A DNA stretch of 59,601 nt from Treponema sp. (GCA_024402635.1 JAKSTJ010000012.1:1-59601), one strand, 5' to 3'. Positions 33,971 through 44,500 are shown, counted from the stretch's first letter. The notes: generated by a model from the sequence alone, not told the origin. Translations and numbers: made by a program.

Positions 33971-34049
33971 GGTACCAGGAGGAAAGCCAATCTACAATAT
34001 GATAATGGAACTTTCGAAAGAGATGATGGATTAAAAGGATAGGCTAAAA
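33971..34049 (+). pseudogene. Duplicated 3' end of ilvB
   Basis: These 79 bases repeat 33831-33909 with five differences. Four are synonymous third-position changes (Val, Gly, Lys and Ser codons) and one lies after the stop. The copy codes VPGGKPIYNMIMELSKEMMD, then TAA, and continues into AAGGATAGGCTAAAA. There is no start codon. After the shared part, this copy runs into a different hairpin from the one that follows the intact gene. Confidence 0.85.
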
Positions 34050-34050
34050 T

Positions 34051-34093
34051 ACAGGGCTGTCGTCATGCTGAACTTGATTCAGCATCCCTGTAA
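34051..34093 (+). repeat. Interrupted hairpin with ATGCTGAA dyad
   Basis: ACAGGG and CCCTGT flank ATGCTGAA-CTTGA-TTCAGCAT, with an unpaired CTGTCGTC on the 5' side. The inner dyad resembles dispersed intergenic inverted repeats I recall from other bacteria, but that memory is not checked. It follows the second ilvB end and may act as terminator or mobile repeat. The rest of the gap to the SDR gene is AT-rich spacer. Confidence 0.55.
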
Positions 34094-34188
34094 ATCATCC
34101 TTGTTTCTTTCTAATCTTACCATTTTTTTAGAGTTTTCTTACATTATTATTTTTTTCAACTGTTATAATTATTTAAAGAGGTAAAAAA

Positions 34189-34935
34189 ATGGTAGATGTA
34201 AAAGGTAAATGGGCTCTTGTTACTGGAGCAAACCGTGGAGTTGGTTATAGAATTGCTAAATTCATGGCTTCAAAAGGCTGTAATCTTATTTTACATAGTC
34301 GTTCACTTGAACATACTGCAGCTGTTCTTAAAGAAGTTCGTGAAATGGGTGTAGAAGCTTACGATATAGCAGCAGAACTTTCAGAACCTGCTCAGGTACA
34401 GAAAATGATTGATGATATTAATGCAAAAGGAACTCAGGTTGATATTCTTTTTAATGATGTTGCAGTTCAGATTGCTTATAGAGTTGATTATTATAAAACT
34501 CCTGTTGAAGATTACGAAAAAAGTTTTTATATAAATACAATTGCTCCAATGATGCTTTGTTATGCATTTATTCCACCAATGATTGAAAGAGGTTGGGGTA
34601 GAGTAATCAATACAACAAGTGGTATCCGTAATGAACCTCAGCAGGCTGGTTATTCAGCAAGTAAAGCTGCTTTAGATAAAGTTACCAATGATCTTGCCGG
34701 TAAACTTGACGGTACTGATGTTTGTATTAATCTTACAGATCCAGGCTGGTGTAGAACAGATTTAGGTGGACCAAATGCTCCTAATGATCCTGACAGTGTT
34801 ATTCCAGGAATTTGTGTTGGTGCGTTTATTGATGATAAAATCAGCGGAAGAAATCTTGGAGCTCAGGGATTTACTGGTATGACTTTGGAAGATGCTGTTG
34901 AAAAAGCTAAATCTTATCCAAAACTTTTCCTGTAA
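34189..34935 (+). CDS. Short-chain dehydrogenase/reductase
   Basis: A 248-aa classical SDR: NAD(P)-binding VTGANRGVGYRIAKF at residues 13-27, LFNDVAV in place of the usual NNAG, the catalytic Ser in NTTSGIRN and the Tyr/Lys pair in AGYSASKAAL. The Arg in LHSRS after the second strand favours NADPH. The substrate cannot be predicted, and FabG-like or sugar/alcohol reductase roles are possible. It has an AGAGG site 8 bases before the ATG and is transcribed alone between ilvB and the DnaA-box region. Confidence 0.85.
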   Translation: MVDVKGKWALVTGANRGVGYRIAKFMASKGCNLILHSRSLEHTAAVLKEVREMGVEAYDIAAELSEPAQVQKMIDDINAKGTQVDILFNDVAVQIAYRVDYYKTPVEDYEKSFYINTIAPMMLCYAFIPPMIERGWGRVINTTSGIRNEPQQAGYSASKAALDKVTNDLAGKLDGTDVCINLTDPGWCRTDLGGPNAPNDPDSVIPGICVGAFIDDKISGRNLGAQGFTGMTLEDAVEKAKSYPKLFL

Positions 34936-34986
34936 TTCCAATTTTATAAACATAGAATTCACAGTTCATGCACATAAAAACACTGT

Positions 34987-35219
34987 TTATTCACAAGTTA
35001 TCCACAATTTAACAAAAATAAACCATCAATTTTGTTATCTGGTGGATAAACCTTTATTTATAAAAACTTAGTGATTTTATGTGTTTAATTTTGTAATTCC
35101 TTATAATATAACAAAAAAGGTGAAAACAATTTAATTTTGCTTTCACCTTTTTTTAGTTATTAATCTAATTTATATTTTAATTTAAGAAGAAAGTGGACAA
35201 AATTCAGGACTTATCCACA
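34987..35219. promoter_or_regulatory. Cluster of DnaA boxes in a non-coding AT-rich region
   Basis: Two perfect DnaA boxes, TTATCCACA, lie at 34998-35006 and 35211-35219. TTATTCACA (34987-34995) precedes the first by exactly 11 bp in the same orientation, and a one-mismatch box is on the opposite strand at 35041-35049 (GGTGGATAA). A terminator hairpin lies between. The 295-bp region is otherwise AT-rich and gene-free. It could titrate DnaA or be an accessory or even primary origin, but no dnaA, dnaN or gyr gene is near. Confidence 0.55.
35113..35154. terminator. Bidirectional intrinsic terminator
   Basis: AAAAAAGGTGAAA (35113-35125) pairs with TTTCACCTTTTTT (35141-35153), with T-runs in both directions. 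It lies between the convergent SDR and STAS genes and inside the DnaA-box region. Confidence 0.8.
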
Positions 35220-35230
35220 ATTTATTAACA

Positions 35231-35782
35231 TTATCCTAATGTTACTTCTCCATGATCATTAATTGCAAGAATAGACTTACAACCAGAACATCGGAATCTT
35301 CCTGCTTTTGTTGCACGTAATTTTTTAGTACAAACAGGACATGAAATTACTAATGGGAATACAGAAGATGCAGTAATAGAACCTTCTGAGAAAAACTGTA
35401 CAGCTTCTTCAAGATTGTTTTTAATATTAAAGAACTGAGAGAATCCTAATAACTGGAATACTTCATAAACTTTTGGCTGTATTTCCAAAAGAACAATATC
35501 TCCACCTTTTGGTTTTACCATTTTTAAGAATACAGTAAAAGAACCAATTCCAGTTGATGAAACATAGTTTAATGAAGAACAATTGAAAATAAGGTTGATA
35601 TATCCAGCTTCTATAATCTGTGATACTTTTTTCTGGAAATAACTTGAGTTATAAGTATCAATATAACCACTTAAATAGATAGAAAGTCCATTTTTTACAC
35701 CATCAGCCTTTCTGAGGTTAATAGTAAGACTATCATCTTTTTCCTGATCAAAACCCGGAATTAAGGCGTTATTGTTATCCAT
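35231..35782 (-). CDS. STAS-domain protein with C-terminal zinc ribbon
   Basis: A 183-aa protein. Residues about 18-125 form a STAS/anti-sigma-factor-antagonist domain (NGLSIYLSGYIDTYNSSYF, LIFNCSSLNYVSSTGIGSFT, with the phosphorylatable Ser in the SSTG motif). The C-terminal about 40 residues contain CPVC and CSGC pairs, a probable zinc ribbon. STAS antagonists are controlled by phosphorylation and release a partner from an anti-sigma kinase. The ribbon could bind nucleic acid or protein and is an unusual addition. The ATG at 35782 has CGGAG 8 bases upstream. No anti-sigma kinase or phosphatase is nearby. Confidence 0.85.
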   Translation of the reverse strand: MDNNNALIPGFDQEKDDSLTINLRKADGVKNGLSIYLSGYIDTYNSSYFQKKVSQIIEAGYINLIFNCSSLNYVSSTGIGSFTVFLKMVKPKGGDIVLLEIQPKVYEVFQLLGFSQFFNIKNNLEEAVQFFSEGSITASSVFPLVISCPVCTKKLRATKAGRFRCSGCKSILAINDHGEVTLG

Positions 35783-35942
35783 TTATTTACTCCGATAGAA
35801 ATTTAAATACAAACTACAATATAGATGAAATGATACTATAAAAAATAGAAATAAGCAAATATTTTTAAGTCTTTTTTCATTTAAATAATAAAATTTCCCA
35901 TAAAGACTTATTTTGTAATATAATGTAAAATAGGTTTAACTA

Positions 35943-36914
35943 ATGAAAAAAGCATTTAAATTACTGGCAGTTTTTTTTCTTTATTCAATTGCCGGACTTT
36001 TAATTGGAACATTATTATATTCTCTCTATCAGAACCTTTTAAATTACGTCGCAGGTAATAAATTTGTTTTTTTCGATATGGAAATATTCAGGAATTCATT
36101 TTTTTATATTGCAGGCTGTTTAATTCTTTTTATTTCATCAGTTGTTGCTTATTCAAGAATCAGATATAAAGGTGGTTTAACTCAGCTTTTTGTTTTTATA
36201 ATCATTTCTTTTATTGCATGGGGAATTGCACTGCCGGTTGTAATCAATTTTGGAAATAAAGCAATTGAAAATACAGTTGTAACAGACGGAGACCTTTCAA
36301 AAGGTTATTTTCGTGAAGTAAAAAATCAAGTTTATTATTTTCTTGATAAAAAATCTGAAGGTTCCGGAAATAATTCTTATATTCAGATTGATAAAAGTCA
36401 AAATGGAAAAGTTTCTATAAAATCTGTAGAAGAACAAAATGAACTCCCATTAAAAAATGCTGCAAAACCTTATAAAGATGTATTGATTGCAGATACTGTT
36501 AAAACTGATAATTATTTTTCAGGATTTATTAATTTCAGACTTATATTACAAAAAGCTTCTTCAAACTGGACAAGGGGCTGGTCATTCTGGCTGGGATTCT
36601 TATCATTAGGATTTGTTTTATGCTCAATCTATGGGCTTTCAAATTTCTTTAACTGGAAATTAATAAATGCCTGTCTTGTAATGATTTCAACTTTATTAGT
36701 TTTAGGATTTAATACGGCGTTTTACAGTGGCTGGTTGAATGGTTTTAAAAATCTTGGACTTTGGAAAATTGATATAATTCAAAAGTTTGGTTTTATTGTA
36801 GATGAACCGGTTCTTGTAATTATTAATTTATTTGCAGGCTTATGCTTTATAATTACTGGAATTATAAGATTCTTCGTTTATCGAAAAAAATTACGAAAGG
36901 GAGGAACTAACTGA
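35943..36914 (+). CDS. Membrane protein, 323 aa, first of a linked pair
   Basis: Not recognised. Three hydrophobic helices lie in the first 110 residues, a soluble extracytoplasmic segment at about 115-200 (including KGYFREVKNQVYYFLDKKSE) and three helices at about 210-310. The next gene has the same plan of three N-terminal helices, a soluble middle and three C-terminal helices, and starts on the last base of this gene's stop codon, so the two products probably form a complex. A TATAAT-like box precedes the gene. It could be a spirochaetal envelope transport or assembly factor, but there is no direct evidence for a function. Confidence 0.7.
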   Translation: MKKAFKLLAVFFLYSIAGLLIGTLLYSLYQNLLNYVAGNKFVFFDMEIFRNSFFYIAGCLILFISSVVAYSRIRYKGGLTQLFVFIIISFIAWGIALPVVINFGNKAIENTVVTDGDLSKGYFREVKNQVYYFLDKKSEGSGNNSYIQIDKSQNGKVSIKSVEEQNELPLKNAAKPYKDVLIADTVKTDNYFSGFINFRLILQKASSNWTRGWSFWLGFLSLGFVLCSIYGLSNFFNWKLINACLVMISTLLVLGFNTAFYSGWLNGFKNLGLWKIDIIQKFGFIVDEPVLVIINLFAGLCFIITGIIRFFVYRKKLRKGGTN

Positions 36915-38740
36915 TGAAAAAAATTTTAGGAATTATTTCTCTCTTTTTAGGAATTGAACTTGTTGTTTGTATAATTGTAGGTTTTGTTACAAAGATTCAG
37001 GTGGAAATTCCATCATCCTCTGTTTTTTTATATAAGTTTTGCACGGTTTTTGAATATTTTTTTAAGTATCTTCCATATATTATACTTACAGGTTTTACTG
37101 CCAGTTGTTCTGTTTATTTTGGCCATAATGCAGAAGGAAGTATTAAACGATTTTCCAATGCAATGTTTAAAAGATTTAAATCTGTTATGATTGCATCTTT
37201 AATTTGTACAGCTTTTTTAACATTAACTCAGGAAGTTTTTACAGTTGCAATTAAAAAGTCAAAAGAACAAATTGTAAACAGACCAAAAATCATAAAAGAA
37301 TATATAAAAGTTGGAAATAATCTTTTTAATGAAGGTTTGTACGACAGAGCTCAAAAATATGCGTTGGCCACTCTTCAGTTAGAACCAAATTCTCAGGAAG
37401 CAAGAGATTTAAAAGGTAAGGCTGAACTGGAAATTAATAGAATTGAATTTGAAGATTTACGATTTGATCTGGCAAATGCAAAACCATTGGAAGAAGAAGA
37501 TAACAGTTTAAAAATTGATCAGAATGCAATGCTTCAGGTAAAAGAATGTTTAACTAAGGCAGAAGATGCATTTACTAATGGTCAATGGTTCTATGCACAT
37601 TACTATTCTGAATTAGGCAAAAAACTTGTTTCTGCAAAAGATCCAAATTATGACCGTTTACAAGAACTTTCAATTCAATCCTGGACAAATCTTGAATCAG
37701 ATCATCAGATTGAAAAAACAAAAGAACAGAATCAGTATGATGAAAAATATGAAGGCTACAAAGCTTTAATGAACAAAGATGATCTTCAGGCATATTATAT
37801 TTTCAGATCTTTACTGGAAGATCCAGAAATGAAACATGACAGTGATGTTCTTTTTTATTACGAAATTGCCAGAGAACGGATAGAACAAAAATATTTCTTT
37901 ATAGATGAAACTTTTGAACTTCAAAGTTTTGAAAACGCCAGTGATGTTTATTTTTCACATACTCATTTAAGCGGCAGTAAAGATATTGTTTATTTTAAAG
38001 GAATGACAGAAGTTAAAGAAACAGGTCAGACTATTCAGTATTTACGAGGTCTTACAATTATGAATTTTGACTATCAGGGAAACTGGATAAAAACCATGCA
38101 TTGTCCTTATGCAAAAATGATGCCAGTATCTGTTAAGAATATTAATTCTATAACAAAAAAACTTCTGGAAATTGACGATTCAACAGAATACGTTCCATAT
38201 TTATTATTAAAATCAATTGGTCGTGATGACGCAAATCAGATTTATACTCCTGATTTTTCTTATAATGATAATGAAGAACATCTTGAAAATGATTATCTTT
38301 TATTTCCAATGGCTTTTGATGACTTTTTAATGCTGGAAAATTCAACTATAAATCCTGAAACTGCATATGCGCCATCTCTTATAGAATTTGTTTCAAATGC
38401 AGAAAGATTTGGATATTCTCAGTCTGTATTTGGTCAGATTGTTTTGAACAGAATTCTTTATCCTTTATTTCTGCTGATTCTTTTTATATTCCTTGCTGCT
38501 TTTGGCTGGAATAACAGACTTGGTTCTGATCAGTTCTTTAAATTTTCATGGCTTTTTAGTTTCCCACTGATTATTCTTATTGAATATGTTTTCTATTCAG
38601 TAATGATGTTTCAGTACAGACTTATTAATTATGCATTAATTGGTATGACAGGTTCTCTTTCTGCACTGGCAGCAGGAAGTATAGTATATATAGTTCTTCT
38701 TTTATTAGTTTCAATTTATTTTCTTGCAAGAAAATCCTGA
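36914..38740 (+). CDS. Membrane protein with TPR-like middle, 608 aa
   Basis: Not recognised. There are three membrane helices in residues 1-110, then a TPR-like helical stretch (YIKVGNNLFNEGLYDRAQKY, ATLQLEPNSQEARDL) at about 125-300, a soluble domain to about 510, and three helices at the C-terminus. It starts ATGA on the stop of the 323-aa gene with GGGAGG upstream, so translation is coupled. The TPR-like part, presumably outside the membrane, suggests scaffolding of a protein complex. No catalytic motif is visible. Confidence 0.7.
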   Translation: MKKILGIISLFLGIELVVCIIVGFVTKIQVEIPSSSVFLYKFCTVFEYFFKYLPYIILTGFTASCSVYFGHNAEGSIKRFSNAMFKRFKSVMIASLICTAFLTLTQEVFTVAIKKSKEQIVNRPKIIKEYIKVGNNLFNEGLYDRAQKYALATLQLEPNSQEARDLKGKAELEINRIEFEDLRFDLANAKPLEEEDNSLKIDQNAMLQVKECLTKAEDAFTNGQWFYAHYYSELGKKLVSAKDPNYDRLQELSIQSWTNLESDHQIEKTKEQNQYDEKYEGYKALMNKDDLQAYYIFRSLLEDPEMKHDSDVLFYYEIARERIEQKYFFIDETFELQSFENASDVYFSHTHLSGSKDIVYFKGMTEVKETGQTIQYLRGLTIMNFDYQGNWIKTMHCPYAKMMPVSVKNINSITKKLLEIDDSTEYVPYLLLKSIGRDDANQIYTPDFSYNDNEEHLENDYLLFPMAFDDFLMLENSTINPETAYAPSLIEFVSNAERFGYSQSVFGQIVLNRILYPLFLLILFIFLAAFGWNNRLGSDQFFKFSWLFSFPLIILIEYVFYSVMMFQYRLINYALIGMTGSLSALAAGSIVYIVLLLLVSIYFLARKS

Positions 38741-38765
38741 CAAATATAATAAAATGTTATAAAAT

Positions 38766-38794
38766 TTGACAAAAATAGTATTCTTGTCGATAAT
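38766..38794 (+). promoter_or_regulatory. Strong promoter of the surface-lipoprotein operon
   Basis: A perfect TTGACA (38766-38771), a 17-bp spacer and GATAAT (38789-38794). Transcription would start near 38801, leaving a leader of about 118 bases before the ATG at 38919. The leader carries TTAAGAAT/ATTCTTAA (about 38825-38845) as a hairpin. This contrasts with the leaderless promoters elsewhere and suggests post-transcriptional control of the operon. Confidence 0.65.
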
Positions 38795-38918
38795 GTGATT
38801 GGACTACGGTCTGTTCTAATTAATTTAAGAATGTCTTTATTCTTAATTGCGTAGCTTGCTTAGATTTGTTTTTTGTAACTCTATCAGGGAGTATTCAAAT
38901 TTTAAAAAAGGAGTGATT

Positions 38919-41570
38919 ATGAAGAAGATATTTTCTTATCTTTCTATTTCCCTGTTATTTATTTTATATACTTCATGTTCTTACATGATAAAAGATTTTA
39001 AAAATGCTGCTAATGCTTATTTTACTGTAATCAAAAATTATGAAGCAGTTGATACAGAAGAGTATGATTTAAATCTTCAGGAAACATTATTTATTAAGGG
39101 AGATCCTTCTAAGTATATAACAGAAGAAAAAGGATTTTCTCTTGATTCAAGAAATTATGATAAGGCTTCAAATACTTTAACTTTAAATTTCAAAAGAAAC
39201 GAAGTTATCCTTACATTCCATCTTGAAGGTGGTGTATACAAACACGTAACAGAAACTGATGTCCCAAAATCTGGTAAATATGGAGCAACTTTCTATCCTT
39301 TAGATCATCTGGAAATGGCTAAAACTGATTTTGAATTCTCAGGCTGGAGTCTTGAACCAAATGGAGCTTCTATAAATCTTCCATATACTTTTCCAGCAGA
39401 AGATTGTGATTATTATGCATTGTGGAACAGCGTTGATAATAACAAAGATGCTGTATTTACTGTAAAGACTCGTTTACAGAATAAAGATGATGATGGTTAT
39501 ACAGTAATTGCTGAAAATATTCATATGGGTGAAGTAGGGGAAGAAACAAAAATTTATGCTTCTCAGAAAGAAGGCTTTGTTCCATTACAGATTACTCAGC
39601 AGGTTGTAACAGCAGACGGTAGTACAGTTGTTTTCGTTGATTACAATCGTAAAGAAATGACTTATACATTCTATTTATCTCATGATGAAGAAGAAGTGGA
39701 TTATTGTCATTGGACAGAAGATCCAGATGATATAGAAGATCAGGTAAAGGTTATCTCTGGACGTTACGAATCATCTGCTGCAGGAAAACTTCCTGAAGAT
39801 CCTGTTCATGATGAAATCGACGGTGAAGTTTGGGAATTTGCCGGATGGAATGAAGTAAACGGTTCTCCTGATGAAATTTTCTTAAAAGACAGAGTTTTCT
39901 ATGCAATATGGAAAAAAACAATTTCAAAATATACAGTTGAACACTATTTTGAAGCTTTGGAAGAAGATGCTGAACCTGTAAAACTTGCTGAATATGCAGA
40001 CAGAATAGAAAAGAATACTACTGGCGAATATACAAATGCTCAGCCATATAAAACAACTCCTGGCTTTACTGTTGATAAGATTGAAAATGTAGTTCTGGAA
40101 GAAACTGGTACAGTTGCAAAAGTATTCTATCGACGTGCAAATGTTCTCATTACTTTAGATCCTAATGGAGGAGTTTGGAGTAATGGAGATAATACTTCTA
40201 AATATATTAGCGGAAAATATGGAAGACCAGTTACTGAACTTCCTGTAAGCAGTGACTTGTCAGAATTAGTTGGATGGATAACTTCAGAAGGTCAGGAAGT
40301 TAGTTCTTTACCATCAACTTTCCCAGCAACCAGTCAGATTTATATTGCAAAATGGAAGAAAATTAAATCTGTTTTCTCTGTAAAATACTGGTATCAGAAT
40401 ATTGAAGATGATGAATATGTTCAGAATAAGTTGATTACAGAAACTCATATTGATCTTATTGGAGAAAAAACAACTGGTATTGATGAATCAATAAGAGAAA
40501 AACTTTCTGAAGGTTTCGAATTCTCTCCAAATCCAGAATCTTTTGATATTGTTGTTCCAGCTGAAGATGATACAGAAATAAATGTTTACTTTAAACGTAA
40601 AATTGTAAATGTAAAAATTGATGTTAATGGTGCAACTTGGGAAGACGGTACAAAGGAACCAAAATCTTATATTGGTAAGTTTGGTGCTGTTATGAATATT
40701 CCTACAAGTACATGGAATTTACACAGTGTAAATCATAGAGAAGTTTCTATTGATGATGGAAAAACCTGGAATCCTGTAGAACGTCCATCAACATTCCCTG
40801 CTTATGATTCTATCTATCGAATTATCTGGGATGATTTAGGTGTTCCATATGTTGTTAAATATTATGAACAGAATATAAATGGAACAGGTTATAGTTTAAT
40901 TGGTTCTGAAACATTAAGTGGTGCTTCTGGTGATGAAACATCTGTAACACCAGAACCTAGAGTTGGATTTGTAACAAAAACTGTAGAACAGAAACAGATT
41001 GCTGCAAATGGTGGAACAGTTGTTGAAGTTTATTACGACAGAAAAGAAATAAAACTTACATTTGGTCCAGGTGATCATGGTAAATGGAGTAATGAAGAAC
41101 CATCTGTAGTTATTACAGGTTTGTATGGTCAGAATGTAACTGCTCCTAATACAAATAATCTTATTTCAGACGAACTTTACGAATATGACGGCTGGATGCT
41201 GGCAAAAGAAGGTGCATCTGAAGATAAGGTTTTGATTCCTGCAACATTCCCTGCAGAAGATGTAGTTTATAAAGTTAAGTGGAACAAGATTGAATCAACA
41301 GAAGTTGGCGGAAATAACGGAAGCTGGATTGTTGATGCAGGTGCAACTGATATTGGTATTATAAAAACAAATATTGTTGAATCAAGTTATTTATTGCACG
41401 TAAAGGTTCCTTATGCAGGAAACTGGACTTTTGTATGGACAATTGATGGTGTTGAATCAACTCTGCCATCTATAACAATGGATTTTGAAAAAGGTAATCA
41501 TCAGATTTCTGTAGTTGCATCTTGTAATGGTGCTGAATACACATCTGATACAACTTTATCGATTAACTAA
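38919..41570 (+). CDS. InlB/MucBP-like repeat surface lipoprotein, 883 aa
   Basis: The start is the ATG at 38919 with GGAG 7 bases upstream, giving a lipoprotein signal with lipobox LYTSC. The rest alternates two modules. One is InlB B-repeat-like, ending GW(S/N/I/M) ... FPA...Y.IW (for example VLITLDPNGGVWSNGD to YIAKWKK). The other is MucBP-like, beginning Y.V.YW/HY/YY and ending ...KVFYRR or EVYYDRK. About five InlB-like and four MucBP-like units are visible. A C-terminal Ig-like segment follows (WTFVWTIDGVES). Such proteins are surface adhesins or spacers. First gene of a four-gene operon. Confidence 0.8.
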   Translation: MKKIFSYLSISLLFILYTSCSYMIKDFKNAANAYFTVIKNYEAVDTEEYDLNLQETLFIKGDPSKYITEEKGFSLDSRNYDKASNTLTLNFKRNEVILTFHLEGGVYKHVTETDVPKSGKYGATFYPLDHLEMAKTDFEFSGWSLEPNGASINLPYTFPAEDCDYYALWNSVDNNKDAVFTVKTRLQNKDDDGYTVIAENIHMGEVGEETKIYASQKEGFVPLQITQQVVTADGSTVVFVDYNRKEMTYTFYLSHDEEEVDYCHWTEDPDDIEDQVKVISGRYESSAAGKLPEDPVHDEIDGEVWEFAGWNEVNGSPDEIFLKDRVFYAIWKKTISKYTVEHYFEALEEDAEPVKLAEYADRIEKNTTGEYTNAQPYKTTPGFTVDKIENVVLEETGTVAKVFYRRANVLITLDPNGGVWSNGDNTSKYISGKYGRPVTELPVSSDLSELVGWITSEGQEVSSLPSTFPATSQIYIAKWKKIKSVFSVKYWYQNIEDDEYVQNKLITETHIDLIGEKTTGIDESIREKLSEGFEFSPNPESFDIVVPAEDDTEINVYFKRKIVNVKIDVNGATWEDGTKEPKSYIGKFGAVMNIPTSTWNLHSVNHREVSIDDGKTWNPVERPSTFPAYDSIYRIIWDDLGVPYVVKYYEQNINGTGYSLIGSETLSGASGDETSVTPEPRVGFVTKTVEQKQIAANGGTVVEVYYDRKEIKLTFGPGDHGKWSNEEPSVVITGLYGQNVTAPNTNNLISDELYEYDGWMLAKEGASEDKVLIPATFPAEDVVYKVKWNKIESTEVGGNNGSWIVDAGATDIGIIKTNIVESSYLLHVKVPYAGNWTFVWTIDGVESTLPSITMDFEKGNHQISVVASCNGAEYTSDTTLSIN

Positions 41571-41581
41571 GGAGGAGGCTT

Positions 41582-44500
41582 ATGATGAGTAAAAATATTT
41601 TTAGAAAAGTATCAAAAATTTTTAGTATTGCAGTAACAGCCTCTTTAATTCTGGCATCATGTAATTTTGGTCTTGCTCAGAATGAAAAAGATGAAAAGGT
41701 AACAGTAGAACCGGGTAATACTTTAGTAAAAGTGAATGTAAGTGCACTTTCTTCTGCTTCAAGAACTGCATTGCCTGCTCATGATTTAAATAATTATCTT
41801 TATGATTTCTCATACAAAGCTGCAGATTCTTCAGAAGAAATAGCCTTGTGTGAAAAAGAATCATTAATTGAACTTAATTCTATTAGAAAAGAATTGAGAA
41901 GTGGAAAAAACTATACATTTAAGATTTCCGCATGGTCTGGAGAATCAAAAATTCTTGAAGGTCAGACAGTTGTAGAAAATCTTTCTGGTGAAACTTACAA
42001 TGCTTCTATTCTGTTGCTTCCATTAAAAGGACTTGAAGGAACCGCAAAAGTTACTGTTACATATCCTGATGATGGTGTAATTAAAACTATAAAATATGTA
42101 TATTCTTCTTCAAGAAATGCAGTTCCTGTAGAATCAGTTGTTTCCGGAGCCGGAGAAGCTGGAACAAAAACTTTTGAAATCAAGAAAACAAATGTTCCAT
42201 CAGGTACAGTTCAGTATATTATTTTTGAAATGTATGACGCACAGGGAGCAGTTGTTTATAGACGTGCAGAAAGTCTTTATGTAGTAGGCGGTCAAACTTC
42301 TATTTCTACAATAGCAATTGATAATTCATATTACTATAGAAAACCTGTAACCGTTTCTGTAAAAAAAGATGGTACTGTATATTCTGATTCAGTTCTTAAA
42401 GTAGATGTTGAATCTAATGGTAAAGTTTATTCTTTAGCGAAAGATTCTTCTGGTTATTATACAGGTGATGTTCCTGCTGATTCTTATACAATTAATATTC
42501 AGGATGTAAATTCTGGCGTAGTTGTAGAGGCTGGTAAATCTGCAATTGTAGATTTGTATACAATTAAGATTCCATCTTCAAAAGTAACATTAACTCCTGC
42601 CGAACATAGTGGAATTGTAATTTCTGATGAAAGAGGAAATCTTGTTGTTCCTAAGAATGGAAACTTTACTGTTGATGTTGCTATAAACGAAGGTTATAAA
42701 ATTGAAGGTTCTGCTACAATCGGTGGAAAAGCTTATGCTCCTTCAGTAACATTAAATCAGAGAGAAATCGGTACTTCAGAAATAATTGTTTCAGGAATTG
42801 TTCCAATTGAATATTCTATTACATATTCTGACGGAGCATTTATCTTAAGCAATTTTGACAGTAAATATAAAAAATATACAATTGAAAGTGATTTTGCACT
42901 TCCTGTAATTAGCGATACAGCTGAAAACAATTTTGGTGGATGGCAGATTTCAGGAACAAATACTGTTATTTCAGAAATTAAACCTGGAAGAACAGGAAAT
43001 CTTTCTCTTGATGCTAAATGGAATGCAAAAGATACAGCCGGTTACGATATTATTTATCTCTTTGAAGATATTGCAACCAGTGATTATCATTCAGATTCTT
43101 CAATAAAAGAAAATACAAAAGGAAACGGAATTGTTGGTTCAAAAACAACAATAACCAGTGGTTCTGCTCAGGCTCCTGTTTTTGATGGCTTTAATAACCC
43201 TGTAATTGAAAACATAACTGCAATCAGAGCAGATGGAACAAGTAAAGTAACTGTTAAATATTCAAGAAAAGTTGTAGCAATTACTTTCAACGCTGGTGAA
43301 AATGGAAGTTTTGATTCTGGTAATACAAAAACTGTATCTAAGAAATACGGTGCTACAGTTGCATCTACCGAAATTCCAGTTCCAGTAAGAATAGATTATA
43401 AACTTACAGGATGGACTCCTGCTCTTCCTGCAATTCTTACAGTTCCTGATTCTCCTGTAACTTATACAGCTGTTTGGGAACAGGAATATGCTGGTTACAC
43501 TATTGAAAAATGGTATCAGAATAAAACTGATGATAGTTATACAGAAGCCGTTTCAGAAAGAGATACTTCTAAAAAGGCTAAAATTGGTGAAACTGTAACA
43601 GCCTCAGCACCTATTGTAACTGGATTTAATGCAAAACCTGTTGAATCTGTAACTGTAACAGCTGATGGTAGTGCAGTAGTAAAAGTTTATTACGATAGAA
43701 AATCTGTAACAATTTCTCTTGATCTTGATGGTGGTGCAATTCCTGGTAGTGATAAAGTAACCTATACAGGAAAATATGATGCTGCAGTTTCTCTTCCAGC
43801 AACCGCTCCTGTTAAAGACGGATGGGAATTTGTTGGTTGGGTAAGAGCCGGTGATACAGATACTTCTGCATTGCCTTCAGTTTATCCTGCAACAAATATT
43901 ACATATAAGGCTAAATACAATCAGACTGTTGCATCATTTACTGTAAAAATCTATAAACAGGAAGTTGATGGAACTTATCCAACTGTAGAAGCTAAAAGTT
44001 TTACAACAACAGGTTCAATTGGACAAACTACTGAAGTAACTCAATCTTTAGCAACAATTCATCTTCCAATGCCAGAAGGTTTTGAATGGGATAAAGTTGA
44101 AAATAAAACTCTTGCAGTAAGCGGAACTGTTGTAAATGTTTATTACAAACGAAAACTTGTAACTTATACATTTAATGGAAACCGTGGTGGATGGAATGGA
44201 GATACAACAAAATCATTCAGTGTAAGATATGGTGCTGCTATTTCAGTTCCAGAAAGACCTGAATTTGGTACTTTGATTTTTGCAGGATGGGGAACAACTT
44301 CAACTGCTGATACAATTACAACTCCAGATACAACTGCCGGATTAACAAATAAAACTTATTATGCAGTATGGAAGTCAAAGATTGATACAGGTGACGTGTC
44401 AGATCCAATTGACCCTTCAAAATTAAATGTTGATTTTGCTTATGATGTAACTGGAACAAAAATTACTTCAACATTTACATATCCAGCTGCAACAAATCCT

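Noticed and set aside
34936..35230. Calling this region oriC
   Set aside because: DnaA boxes are present, but there is no dnaA/dnaN/gyr neighbourhood, no obvious DNA-unwinding element and no skew data. It is kept as a DnaA-box cluster only.
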